A stretch of DNA of 24,085 nucleotides from JBBQSF01 sp038214085 (lineage in GTDB: Bacteria > Bacteroidota > Bacteroidia > Bacteroidales > CG2-30-32-10): the NCBI GenBank assembly GCA_038214085.1, contig JBBQSF010000035.1:1-24085 (forward strand), written 5' to 3'. The notes beneath the pieces were generated by a model. That model did not search any database. It saw only the letters and a list, made by a program, of their open reading frames with translations, and was not told the origin of the DNA. Shown here one piece after another: positions 1 to 7,770 of the stretch; positions within the stretch are counted from its first letter, which is position 1, and every line of letters begins with the position of its first letter. The translations under genes and the position numbers were made by a program.

Positions 1-2
1 AG

Positions 3-76
3 TGATCCCGGCGCGATTCGAACGCGCGACCTACAGCTTAGAAGGCTGTTGCTCTATCCAGCTGAGCTACAGGACC
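3..76 (-). tRNA. tRNA-Arg (anticodon TCT)
   Basis: Read on the minus strand this is a complete 74-nt cloverleaf. The acceptor stem GGTCCTG pairs with CGGGATC through two G-U wobbles. The D-stem is GCTC/GAGC, the anticodon stem ACAGC/GCTGT encloses the loop CTTCTAA (anticodon TCT), and the T-arm is GCGCG-TTCGAAT-CGCGC. The discriminator base is A and CCA is not encoded. It lacks the D-loop insertion seen in the neighbouring repeats, so it is the functional copy. Its 5' flank (77-288) consists of tandem repeats of its own 5' half. Confidence 0.95.
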
Positions 77-288
77 AAATACTTATTTCAAACTGGTTGT
101 TGCTCCCTGCCTACCGATAGGTAGGTATCCAGCTGAGCTACAGGACCAAATACTTATTTCAAACTGGTTGTTGCTCCCTGCCTACCGTTAGGTAGGTATC
201 CAGCTGAGCTACAGGACCAAATACTTATTTCAAACTGGTTGTTGTTTCCTGTCTACTATAGATAGTTATCCAGCTAAGCTACAGAACC
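77..288 (-). repeat. Three tandem repeats (71, 71, 70 bp) of an interrupted tRNA-Arg 5' half
   Basis: The units are 77-147, 148-218 and 219-288. Read on the minus strand, each unit starts with the first 22 nt of the adjacent tRNA-Arg (acceptor strand and D-arm up to GGATA). A 20-bp palindrome follows (19 bp in the last unit), then GAGCAACA (the D-stem 3' strand and the next few bases), then a 21-nt AT-rich spacer that replaces the anticodon and T halves. Units 1 and 2 differ mainly by one base in the palindrome loop. Unit 3, farthest from the tRNA, has decayed by several transitions and one deletion. A transcript from upstream would cross all three before the tRNA. Confidence 0.9.
106..125. 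repeat. 20-bp palindromic insert in repeat unit 1
   Basis: In tRNA sense the insert is CCTACCTATCGGTAGGCAGG. It can fold as CCTACC-TATC-GGTAGG. It sits exactly between GGATA and GAGC of the D-arm. The equivalent inserts lie at 177-196 (one loop base changed), at 248-266 (decayed) and at 9811-9830 (identical). Confidence 0.8.
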
Positions 289-310
289 AGAAAAAAATAA
301 TTTTCGAGTG

Positions 311-318
311 CAAAAGTA
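311..318 (-). promoter_or_regulatory. Possible -7 box upstream of the tRNA repeat array
   Basis: On the minus strand this reads TACTTTTG, a full match to the Bacteroidota -7 consensus TAnnTTTG. It lies about 20 nt upstream of the most distal tRNA-half unit. I see no clear -33 TTTG at the expected distance. If active, it would produce a precursor containing three half-tRNA units followed by tRNA-Arg. The rest of 289-400 is AT-rich and shows no gene. Confidence 0.35.
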
Positions 319-400
319 ATAAAATATTAACTAACTCAGCTATAAAAACACTAAAGGAATTCATTCTAATTAATATTTGTATTTGCAAAGCTTGTAAACA

Positions 401-2287
401 TTATACTTCCGACAATTCCAGCCAGCGATCGGATTTGTTGTCAAGTTCCGTTAAAACTATTCCTAGTCGCTCCGACCATAGCATTAACTCCTCGTGAGAA
501 ACCTGGGATAAGTTTAACTTTTCCTGTAATTCTATCTTTTCTTTTTCTAAATTGGCAAGATCAATTTCTACCTGCTCTAATTCTCTTTGTTCTTTGAATG
601 TTAGCTTGCGTTTTATATCATTTTTTGATTCTGAAATTCCACCTTGGTCTGCCTTTTTTTCTTTACGCTCAGGTTTCTTGCTAAGAGAATATTTTTTTTC
701 TGCAATGCGGTACTCACTATATGTTCCGTAATGATCTTTAATTACACCATTTCCGCGAAAAACGAACATGTGGTCTGCTATCCTGTCAATAAAATATCTA
801 TCATGTGAAACCACGATAACACATCCGGGAAAGTTTTCAAGAAATTCCTCAAGCACATTGAGTGTAGCAATATCCAAATCGTTTGTGGGTTCATCGAGAA
901 TGAGAAAGTTTGGATTTTTCACCAGAACTGTTAGCAGATATAAACGCCGCTTTTCGCCACCACTTAAGGTGGAAACAAAATTATATTGCACTGCTGGAGG
1001 GAACATGAAATAGGTCAGAAATTGTGAAGCGCTCACGTTTGTTCCCTTACTCATTGGAATAGTTTCGGCTATTTCTTTCACTACATCAATTACCCGTTTG
1101 TCTTCGTTCAGTTTTATTCCGTCCTGAGTAAAATAGCCAAATTCAATGGTTTCACCTGCAACAACTCTTCCTGAATCAGGTCTATCAAGGCCAGCCAAAA
1201 TATTGAGAAAAGTTGATTTACCACTGCCGTTTTTACCAACTATTCCGATTTTTTCGCCACGATGAAAAATATATTGAAAATTATCGAGGAGAACATTATC
1301 GTCGTATTTCTTTGATATATTTTCAATTTCAAGAATTTTTTTACCCATATAGGTCATCTTCAAATCGAGCTTCAGCTTGTCTTTTTCAGTGTACCTATTT
1401 GCTTTATCTTTCAGATCATAAAAAGCTTCAATACGCGCTTTTGACTTAGTTGTCCGCGCCTGTGGCATGCGCCGCATCCAATCCAGTTCGGTTTTGAGTG
1501 TACTTTGTAATTTTTCGTGTTCACGTTCTTCGTTGGATTCACGTTCTGCTTTTTTTTCCAGAAAATATGCATAATTGCCTTTATATCGGTGCAATCTTCG
1601 GTTGTCAAGTTCAATAATATCATTGCAGATATTATCCAAAAAGTAACGGTCGTGCGTTACCACCAACAGTGTGAGGTTTTGTCGCGAGAGAAACTCTTCA
1701 AGCCACTCAATCATATTCGTGTCAAGGTGATTGGTAGGTTCATCAAGTATCAAAAGGTCTGGATTTTCGATAAGAACTTTAGATAAAGCAAGCCGTTTTT
1801 TCTGTCCGCCGGAGAGTTCGCCTACTTTTTGGTCAAGATGAGTGATATCGAGTTGAAAAAGAATCTGTTTTACTTTTACTTCATAATCCCATGCTTCCAG
1901 TAAATCCATTACCGAAATTGAGTTTTCTAATCTTCTTTGATTTTCGGAATTTGGATGAACAGCAAACTGCTCAGTACAAAGTTCATATTCACCAATAGCT
2001 CTGGCAACCTTGCTCTCACTGCCGAAGCATGCCTCCATAGCCGTTAGTTTTTCGTCAAGCATTGGGTTCTGACTCAAGTAACCGATGCGAATGTCGTTAC
2101 GCGTAACAACGCTACCACTATCAGGCAAATCTCGCCCGGCTAAGATATCGAGAATTGTAGATTTTCCAGTTCCGTTACGGGCTATCAAAGCAATTTTCTG
2201 ACCCAGATCTATTCCAAAAGTAAGATTCTCGAACAACATCCTTTCGCCATATGCCTTTGATATTGATTCTGCCAGTAGGTAATTCAT
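401..2287 (-). CDS. uup: ABC-F family ATPase, Uup type
   Basis: This is a cytosolic ABC protein with two nucleotide-binding domains and no membrane segments; ABC-F proteins act on or near the ribosome. NBD1 has a Walker A at residues 36-43 (ARNGTGKS, with Ala in place of the first Gly), signature LSGGQKKR and Walker B LLILDEPTNHLD. NBD2 has GKNGSGKS, LSGGEKRR and FLILDEPTNDLD. The inter-domain linker contains MPQARTTKSKAR, typical of Uup. The last 80 or so residues are a charged, Lys/Glu-rich coiled-coil tail, as in the Uup DNA-binding C-terminal domain. The length of 628 aa is normal for the family. In E. coli, Uup is linked to ribosome function and to suppression of transposon excision. The gene lies 96 bp downstream of a co-directional RNA helicase gene. 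Confidence 0.9.
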   Translation of the reverse strand: MNYLLAESISKAYGERMLFENLTFGIDLGQKIALIARNGTGKSTILDILAGRDLPDSGSVVTRNDIRIGYLSQNPMLDEKLTAMEACFGSESKVARAIGEYELCTEQFAVHPNSENQRRLENSISVMDLLEAWDYEVKVKQILFQLDITHLDQKVGELSGGQKKRLALSKVLIENPDLLILDEPTNHLDTNMIEWLEEFLSRQNLTLLVVTHDRYFLDNICNDIIELDNRRLHRYKGNYAYFLEKKAERESNEEREHEKLQSTLKTELDWMRRMPQARTTKSKARIEAFYDLKDKANRYTEKDKLKLDLKMTYMGKKILEIENISKKYDDNVLLDNFQYIFHRGEKIGIVGKNGSGKSTFLNILAGLDRPDSGRVVAGETIEFGYFTQDGIKLNEDKRVIDVVKEIAETIPMSKGTNVSASQFLTYFMFPPAVQYNFVSTLSGGEKRRLYLLTVLVKNPNFLILDEPTNDLDIATLNVLEEFLENFPGCVIVVSHDRYFIDRIADHMFVFRGNGVIKDHYGTYSEYRIAEKKYSLSKKPERKEKKADQGGISESKNDIKRKLTFKEQRELEQVEIDLANLEKEKIELQEKLNLSQVSHEELMLWSERLGIVLTELDNKSDRWLELSEV

Positions 2288-2383
2288 TTTGCAAAAATAA
2301 AAATAAAAAGAATAATTTTAATTTAAGGTTATCTGGAAAAAAGAAAAAATGATGTCATCAAATATTTAAAATTGCAACAATTG

Positions 2384-3697
2384 TTACCTCGCAATTTCTA
2401 TTTTTATTTTTTTATTTTTAACCCGCTCATCTTTTATAAGTTGAAGGGTTTTAATAATTTTATTTCTTTTAACCGCAACATACGCAGAATGGTCAAGTAC
2501 TTCAATTTTTCCGAGCTCGTCTTGTTTTAATTGACCTTTTTTTAGAAACATTCCAACAATATCCATTTTATTGATTTTGTCTTTTTTCCCAGCTCCAATG
2601 TATAGTGTTTGCCATTCACCTGGTTTTGGCAGGACAAGTTTAAAAGGAAGCACTTCTTCAACCGGTGATGTCGTAATAAACTTAGGAATATATTCATCGG
2701 CACTTAATAGCAAATAAGCTGTTCCGGCAGCATACATTCTTGCTGTGCGCCCGTTTCGGTGAATCATCACGTCTTCGGTAGGTGGAAGCTGGTAATGAAT
2801 AATCGCGTCCACCTCAGGAATATCAAGGCCACGTGAAGCCAAATCAGTAGTGATTAATATATTAATACTTCCATTTCGGAATTTAATTAATGTTTTTTCT
2901 CTGTCAATTTGTTCTAAGCCACCATGATAAAACCCATGTTCTACTTTGTGGTAAATCAATTGTTCTGAAATTCGGTTCACTGCATCGCGATGGTTACAAA
3001 AAACAATGGTGGATTGTGCATTAATTTTGCCCAACAACAACATCAATGCAAATAACTTGTCATCGCCTTTTATTTTTACAAATTTTAGAACCAAAGCCGA
3101 TTCTGATTCTGGTTTTCCAACTGTATAATTCAATTCCACACTTCGTTGAATACCCACAAAATCGGGAATTTCTTTCAATGCAGTTGCAGAAGTAAGAATC
3201 CTTTTGTTTACATTTTTGCATTGCTGAATGATATATTCCATTTCATCCTTAAAGCCAAGTTCAAGTGATTTATCGAACTCATCCAAAATTAAAACGGGAG
3301 TATTCTCTAAAACTATTTTTCCTAAGCGCAAGTGATGACTTAATCGCCCTGGAGTTCCCACTAATATAGCAGGTGGCTGCTGTAAATTATTTTCCTCAAT
3401 ACGAACAGAATGTCCGCCATAACAACAATTAATTTTAAAACTTGTTCCCATTTGTTTAAAAACTTGTTCAATTTGCAAGGCCAGTTCACGAGAAGGCACT
3501 ATGATTAATACTTGTATTCCGGGTCTATCATTATCCAGCATCTGTATTATCGGCAATAGAAATCCAAGTGTTTTACCTGAACCTGTGGGTGAAATAAGAA
3601 TTATATCATCGGGCATTTGGACAGCAGCAAGCATTTCATTTTGCATATCGTTCAATTCCGTGATATTAAAACGCGAAAGTATAGTAGAATGAGTCAT
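2384..3697 (-). CDS. dbpA: DEAD-box RNA helicase, DbpA-like
   Basis: This is an ATP-dependent RNA helicase of 437 aa. The motifs in order are SPTGSGKT (36-43), PSRELALQ (68-75), GTPGR, motif II DEFD (139-142, a variant of DEAD), SAT (170-172), TTDLASRGLD and HRNGRTAR (313-320). The C-terminal 75 residues start LYIGAGKKDKI and run through VLDHSAYVAV. They match the DbpA-type RRM, which in E. coli and Bacillus recognises 23S rRNA hairpin 92, so a role in 50S assembly is likely. The start is the ATG at 3697. It is preceded by a consensus promoter and a terminator-like hairpin in the leader. The gene is divergent from a second DEAD-box gene. Confidence 0.88.
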   Translation of the reverse strand: MTHSTILSRFNITELNDMQNEMLAAVQMPDDIILISPTGSGKTLGFLLPIIQMLDNDRPGIQVLIIVPSRELALQIEQVFKQMGTSFKINCCYGGHSVRIEENNLQQPPAILVGTPGRLSHHLRLGKIVLENTPVLILDEFDKSLELGFKDEMEYIIQQCKNVNKRILTSATALKEIPDFVGIQRSVELNYTVGKPESESALVLKFVKIKGDDKLFALMLLLGKINAQSTIVFCNHRDAVNRISEQLIYHKVEHGFYHGGLEQIDREKTLIKFRNGSINILITTDLASRGLDIPEVDAIIHYQLPPTEDVMIHRNGRTARMYAAGTAYLLLSADEYIPKFITTSPVEEVLPFKLVLPKPGEWQTLYIGAGKKDKINKMDIVGMFLKKGQLKQDELGKIEVLDHSAYVAVKRNKIIKTLQLIKDERVKNKKIKIEIAR

Positions 3698-3713
3698 TTT
3701 AGAAAAAATAAAA

Positions 3714-3734
3714 AAGCCTCGGTTTACCGGGCTT
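3714..3734 (-). terminator. Terminator-like hairpin in the dbpA leader (possible attenuator)
   Basis: On the minus strand, AAGCCCGGTAAACCGAGGCTT folds into AAGCC-CGG / CCG-(A)-GGCTT with a four-base loop. It is followed directly by TTTTTTATTTTTT and ends only 16 nt before the dbpA ATG. No minus-strand gene lies upstream, so it belongs to the dbpA leader. A CCTC just upstream (in AAACCTC) could pair instead with the GAGG inside the hairpin, giving an antiterminator-like alternative. Confidence 0.6.
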
Positions 3735-3773
3735 GAGGTTTGGTACTGATTTAGAAAGACATCTGAATTGATG

Positions 3774-3804
3774 CAAAGATACTATTTTAAAAGTTGCTCT
3801 CAAA
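3774..3804 (-). promoter_or_regulatory. Bacteroidota-type promoter for dbpA
   Basis: The minus strand has TTTG (3804-3801), a 19-nt spacer, and TATCTTTG (3781-3774). This matches the phylum's -33 TTTG and -7 TAnnTTTG consensus at the expected spacing. The predicted transcription start near 3767 gives a leader of about 70 nt containing the hairpin at 3714-3734. The leader also holds a four-codon mini-ORF, ATG TCT TTC TAA (3762-3751). Confidence 0.6.
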
Positions 3805-3856
3805 AACAATTATCAATAATAGTTTTTGTAAACAGTTACATTACAAACAATAGCCT

Positions 3857-3864
3857 TACCTTTG
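3857..3864 (+). promoter_or_regulatory. Probable -7 box for rhlE
   Basis: TACCTTTG matches TAnnTTTG and lies 59 nt upstream of the RhlE-type ATG. The -33 region has only a weak GTTA at the expected distance. Confidence 0.4.
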
Positions 3865-3923
3865 CATACCAAAAAACCTTTAAACTAATAACTTTCAGTT
3901 CTTAACTTATTTAACTTTCCATC

Positions 3924-5069
3924 ATGTCCTTTTCATCACTTGGTTTGTCACCTTCTTTACTTAAAGCAATTGCTGAACAAAATTATTCAACACCCTATAC
4001 CATACAATCAGAAGCCATTCCTGCCATTTTAAGTGGCAAGGATATTTTAGGAATTGCTCAAACTGGTTCAGGGAAAACTGCAAGTTTTGTTCTTCCTATT
4101 TTGGAACAATTTCAAAAAGAAAGAAAAGCATCTAATAACAGGCGCGTAAAAGCATTGGTATTGGTTCCAACCAGAGAGTTAGCCATTCAAATACATGATG
4201 TTTTTTTTGGCTTTAGTAAATATTTGCCAAACAAAATAAAGACGTTAGCTGTTTATGGAGGAGTTTCAATAAACCCACAGATGATAAAACTTCAGGGCGT
4301 AGAAATATTAATTGCCACGCCCGGAAGACTTCTGGATTTAATTTCTTCAAATGCCGTTTCATTAAATGAAGTAGATATTTTGGTACTTGACGAAGCAGAC
4401 AAAATGCTGAATTTAGGGTTTAAAGAAGAGTTGAATCAATTGTTGGCATTGATTCCCAAGAAACGCCAGACCCTTTTATTTTCGGCTACTCTTAGCGAAG
4501 ATATTAATTCAATTTCTAAAAACTTACTTCACAATCCTATTGTTATAAACGCAGAAGAAGAAACGAATGTCCTTGACCTCATTGAACAAACTGCTTATCT
4601 TATTTCCGAAGAAAAAAAGGGTCCTTTATTGCGTTACATCATAAAGAAAAAGGAAATCGCACAAGTTATAGTGTTTACATCGACTGTTCACCGTGCAGAT
4701 GCCGTAGTTTTAAAGCTCAATGCAAATGGGATAGATGCGGAAGCCATTCACAGCAAATTGAGTCAGGGCGCAAGAAGTGCAGTGTTAAGTTTATTTAAAA
4801 TGGGGAAGTTGAAGGTTTTGGTTGCAACTGATCTGATGTCGCGCGGAATAGATATTCAGTTTCTCCCTTACGTTATCAACTACGAATTACCTCGATCGCC
4901 AAAGGATTTTATACACCGAATTGGCCGAACTGGCAGAGCAGAATCTTCTGGCGAAGCTATTTCGCTGATAACACCTGAAGATGAGCATCACTTTAAAATC
5001 ATTCAGAAAAAAATGGGAAAAATTGCTACACTGATTGATGGTAATGCAATTGATTTAATAGGATATTGA
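3924..5069 (+). CDS. rhlE: DEAD-box RNA helicase, RhlE-like
   Basis: This is an ATP-dependent RNA helicase of 381 aa consisting of just the two RecA-like domains with almost no C-terminal extension. The sequence opens MSFSSLGLSPSLLKAI, as in the RhlE group. It carries the Q motif (PYTIQ), AQTGSGKT (45-52), PTRELAIQ (82-89), a GG motif, TPGR, a canonical DEAD (156-159), SAT (187-189), ATDLMSRGID and HRIGRTGR (331-338). RhlE-type proteins act in ribosome maturation, cold adaptation and RNA turnover. The gene is divergent from the DbpA-type gene, with 226 bp between the start codons. At its 3' end it converges on an FGE-like gene with only 38 bp between stop codons and no obvious terminator. Confidence 0.88.
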   Translation: MSFSSLGLSPSLLKAIAEQNYSTPYTIQSEAIPAILSGKDILGIAQTGSGKTASFVLPILEQFQKERKASNNRRVKALVLVPTRELAIQIHDVFFGFSKYLPNKIKTLAVYGGVSINPQMIKLQGVEILIATPGRLLDLISSNAVSLNEVDILVLDEADKMLNLGFKEELNQLLALIPKKRQTLLFSATLSEDINSISKNLLHNPIVINAEEETNVLDLIEQTAYLISEEKKGPLLRYIIKKKEIAQVIVFTSTVHRADAVVLKLNANGIDAEAIHSKLSQGARSAVLSLFKMGKLKVLVATDLMSRGIDIQFLPYVINYELPRSPKDFIHRIGRTGRAESSGEAISLITPEDEHHFKIIQKKMGKIATLIDGNAIDLIGY

Positions 5070-5107
5070 TTTTGATTTCAGTTTTTTCAGTTTCAATTAA
5101 CAAAGAA

Positions 5108-5803
5108 TTAAACTGATCGTGCAAGTCGAAAGCCAAGATCATCAATTTTAAAATTAGGATGGCCACGCCTACGATTCGTAGCCAAACAACCTCTTTCCGG
5201 GTCAGACCAACCGCCACCTCGAAAAACACGATATGATCCGTAAATTGTTTCATCATAAACATCCCAGCACCATTCCCACACATTGCCTAACATGTCGTAC
5301 AAACCCCAAGCATTCGGCTCTTTCTTTCCAACTTCGTGAAGTTTACCTCCCGAATTTTCTTTATACCAGGCAATATTATCTATTTCTCCGTATCTAACGC
5401 CTGTGTTTCCTGCTTTGCAAGCATATTGCCATTCTGCTTCAGTTGAAAGACGAAAGCCATTCGAATCCCAATCGCATGATACTTCTTCTCCATTTCCACT
5501 GAGAGTATAGCAGTTATTCAAGCCTGTAGCCTCCGAAAGTTGATTGCAAAAATGAATGGCATCATACCATGAGATGTTCACTACAGGATTAAGCTTTCCC
5601 ATAATTGAAAATGGAGGCTTTTTGGTTATTAAAGAATACAAATCCTGTGTTACAGGGAATTTAGCAATAAGAAAAGGTTTGATTTCAACTTTCCATTGAT
5701 GTTTTATTCTATCGTCCCTTAGTTCAATTTCTCCTGCGGGAATTCTTACCAAACTATTTTGCAGAGTTAAGATTTTCTGTAAGTTGATTATATCTGAATT
5801 CAT
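5108..5803 (-). CDS. Formylglycine-generating-enzyme/sulfatase-modifying-factor-like protein
   Basis: This is a single-domain protein of the SUMF1/FGE-sulfatase fold, 231 aa. It shows the usual landmarks: IPAG near residue 21, FPVTQDLY (49-56), WYDAIHFCNQLS (79-90), FRLSTEAEWQYA (117-128), WGLYDMLGNVWEWC (166-179), RGGGW (195-199) and GFRLA (224-228). True FGEs carry two catalytic cysteines two and seven residues after the RGGxW tryptophan. Here the first position is Asp201 and only Cys206 is kept. Conversion of a sulfatase cysteine to formylglycine is therefore unlikely, and no sulfatase gene is nearby. There is no signal peptide. It is probably co-transcribed with rlmF, whose stop lies 47 nt upstream. 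The substrate or partner is unknown. Confidence 0.8.
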   Translation of the reverse strand: MNSDIINLQKILTLQNSLVRIPAGEIELRDDRIKHQWKVEIKPFLIAKFPVTQDLYSLITKKPPFSIMGKLNPVVNISWYDAIHFCNQLSEATGLNNCYTLSGNGEEVSCDWDSNGFRLSTEAEWQYACKAGNTGVRYGEIDNIAWYKENSGGKLHEVGKKEPNAWGLYDMLGNVWEWCWDVYDETIYGSYRVFRGGGWSDPERGCLATNRRRGHPNFKIDDLGFRLARSV

Positions 5804-5850
5804 TGCCGCTTTTCTTATTGTGATATAATGAATACGCTATTAACTTAGAT

Positions 5851-6816
5851 TTATTTCCAGCGTTCATCTGCCCATTTTCGCTGTTGCTCGGGGTTTAAAA
5901 ATGTCCATGCAACAATACGACTTGTTTTATTACCTTGCCCCATTGCAATGGTTTTTACTTCAAGTGCTTCTGTTTTTTTTAGTAATTCGTAAATGTTTTT
6001 AAGATGGGATTGTTTAGATACAGAAGTGGAAAACCAAAAGCAAGAATCAGCGAAAAGTTTGCTCTGCCGAATCATGTCCCGAACAAATTTTTCTTCGCCT
6101 CCTTTACACCATAATTCATTGCTTTGTCCTCCGAAATTCAAGATTGGCTGAGTGGATTTTTTTTGCCCCAAGTTACTTAATTTGCGAATAGTTCCTGATT
6201 GTGCTTCGGCAAACGATGCATGAAAAGGTGGATTACAGACAGTAACATCAACTCGTTCATCCTTTCTCATAATTCCGAAAAATATGTCAGTGGGTTGTTT
6301 TTGAAATCTCAGTTCAACAACATTTCTTAAAACCGGATTGGATTCAATAATTTTGTTTGCATTCTCAATAGAAACAGTATCGATATCGGTGCCGATAAAC
6401 GACCATCCATATTCCTTGTTCCCGATAATTGGATAAACGCAATTGGCACCAACGCCTATGTCGAGGCATTTTATTTTTGCGCCTCTTGGCATTTTCCCAA
6501 AGTTTTTACTGCATAATAAATCTGCGATATAGTGAATATAATCAGCCCTTCCTGGAATTGGAGGGCATAAATAATTTTGAGGAATATCCCAGTTGTCTAT
6601 GTCGTAATAGTGTTTCAATAGCGCTTTATTCAGCATTTTCACTGCTTCCGGATTGAAGAAATCAATAGAATCTTCGTTATAAATATTCAACTTTACAAAT
6701 GACTCCAGCTCAGGACAGCTTTGAATAAGTTCTTTAAAATCGTAGCGTTCGCGATGACGGTTACGTGGATGTAATCGGGTTTTTTCTTTAGGATGTTCTC
6801 TTTTATTCTCAGGCAT
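5851..6816 (-). CDS. rlmF: 23S rRNA (adenine(1618)-N(6))-methyltransferase RlmF
   Basis: This is an S-adenosylmethionine-dependent methyltransferase expected to make m6A1618 in 23S rRNA. It has a very basic N-terminus (KEKTRLHPRNRHRERYDF) characteristic of the family. Also present are CPPIPGRADYIHY (84-96), the SAM-binding LDIGVGANCVYP (118-129), the acidic TDID after strand 2, and the catalytic NPPF (195-198) of N6-adenine methyltransferases. The length of 321 aa is normal. The ATG at 6816 is the first in frame. The FGE-like gene follows 47 nt downstream on the same strand. The neighbouring Uup, DbpA-like and RhlE-like genes make this end of the window rich in ribosome-related functions. Confidence 0.92.
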   Translation of the reverse strand: MPENKREHPKEKTRLHPRNRHRERYDFKELIQSCPELESFVKLNIYNEDSIDFFNPEAVKMLNKALLKHYYDIDNWDIPQNYLCPPIPGRADYIHYIADLLCSKNFGKMPRGAKIKCLDIGVGANCVYPIIGNKEYGWSFIGTDIDTVSIENANKIIESNPVLRNVVELRFQKQPTDIFFGIMRKDERVDVTVCNPPFHASFAEAQSGTIRKLSNLGQKKSTQPILNFGGQSNELWCKGGEEKFVRDMIRQSKLFADSCFWFSTSVSKQSHLKNIYELLKKTEALEVKTIAMGQGNKTSRIVAWTFLNPEQQRKWADERWK

Positions 6817-6850
6817 GAATTACAGGTTGGAAAATAAGATTTAAAGTAAA

Positions 6851-6880
6851 GGCTTTTACTCTATCTTTTTGAGAAAAGCC
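6851..6880 (-). terminator. Terminator of the protease unit
   Basis: Read on the minus strand, GGCTTTT and CTC pair with GAG and AAAAGCC around a loop of about nine bases, followed by TTTACTTTAAA. It lies 15 nt past the stop codon of the cysteine protease, so it most likely ends that unit before rlmF. A -7-like TAATTTTG (6893-6886, minus strand) lies beside it and may serve rlmF. Confidence 0.6.
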
Positions 6881-6895
6881 GTTGACAAAATTACA

Positions 6896-7759
6896 TTATT
6901 CTTTTACAATTCTATACACCTTATTGGTTTTGTCCATACCTAATGAAAGAGAGTATATACCTTTTGCCAAATCTGAAATATCAATACTCATTTCGGAACT
7001 ATTGCTGGATGCTTTAGTATCAATTTCTTTTATTTCCTGACCCATAGTATTTGTTAAAATTATTTTCTTAATACCTTCTGTAATATCATTGTTTTTAATG
7101 GTAACTAAACCATTTGTGGGATTTGGGAAAATTGAAACATTATTAAGTAAATTATTTTCTTCTTCAATACCTGTACCTGGTATTAGGGTTTGCGTATGAG
7201 TCCATGAATGGCTGTTGCCATCATCAACCACCCAATAATAATTTGATATTTCGTGACCATAACCCACAAGTGAATTGTTATAATACAAATCTGAACCTGA
7301 AACTCCATATCCTGTAAGAAAATGTCCACCACCTGAATACCAACCCCATCTAAAAATAAATGGCCTCCCCGCTCCGATCTCACTTTGCACTTGCATAAGA
7401 CTCAAATATGAACTCATGTTGATAGTAGTAATGCCTCCGAAATGGTTTAGAATATCTTCCATACTTCCAGAGCTTCCATAGTTATAGTTCCAATAATTAC
7501 AGCCCAGATTTGGGTTTGAACAGCAATTCGAAGATCCGAAGTCGTGCCACGAGCAAGCATTTCTTGTATATTCTACAATTTCACATTGCGGATAAACATG
7601 TCCGTAAAAATCCAAAACACACTTTGAAGAAGCGGCCCAACACCATTCCGTTTGCTCTTGAATTATTACTGGAACTCCCAGCACTTGAGCATTGATTGGA
7701 CTTCGCAATAAATTGAAAAACAAAATGATTGCGACAAGTATAATGTTATTTTTTCTCAT
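6896..7759 (-). CDS. Secreted papain-like cysteine protease with type IX secretion sorting domain
   Basis: This is a predicted extracellular cysteine peptidase of 287 aa. Residues 1-24 form a signal peptide ending INA, before Q25. The catalytic domain (about 26-195) has Gln34 six residues before Cys40 in EWCWAAS, as in papain-like (AvrRpt2/C39-like) enzymes. The histidine is His146 in GGGHFLTGYG, and NN (161-162) sits where the third residue is expected. The domain is rich in Cys (60, 69, 79, 80, 87), suggesting disulfides outside the cell. The last 80 or so residues (NVSIFPNPTNGLVTI ... KVYRIVKE) are a T9SS type A sorting domain, so the protein should cross the outer membrane and be attached or released. 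It is translated 11 nt after a small secreted protein, its probable partner. The substrate is unknown. Confidence 0.85.
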   Translation of the reverse strand: MRKNNIILVAIILFFNLLRSPINAQVLGVPVIIQEQTEWCWAASSKCVLDFYGHVYPQCEIVEYTRNACSWHDFGSSNCCSNPNLGCNYWNYNYGSSGSMEDILNHFGGITTINMSSYLSLMQVQSEIGAGRPFIFRWGWYSGGGHFLTGYGVSGSDLYYNNSLVGYGHEISNYYWVVDDGNSHSWTHTQTLIPGTGIEEENNLLNNVSIFPNPTNGLVTIKNNDITEGIKKIILTNTMGQEIKEIDTKASSNSSEMSIDISDLAKGIYSLSLGMDKTNKVYRIVKE

Positions 7760-7770
7760 GGCAGTAAATG

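Noticed and set aside
77..288. CRISPR array
   Set aside because: The repeated unit is continuous with no variable spacers, and its sequence is a tRNA half plus a constant linker; no cas gene is present.
382..398. TTTGCAA-AGC-TTGTAAA dyad as terminator of the ABC-F gene
   Set aside because: The 7-bp AT-rich stem has a G-T or A-C mismatch depending on strand, a three-base loop and no following T-run on the relevant strand.
2158..2182. Walker A of the ABC-F protein starting with Ala (ARNGTGKS) as a sign of inactivation
   Set aside because: All other catalytic motifs are intact, and to my knowledge Ala at this position is common in related Uup proteins.
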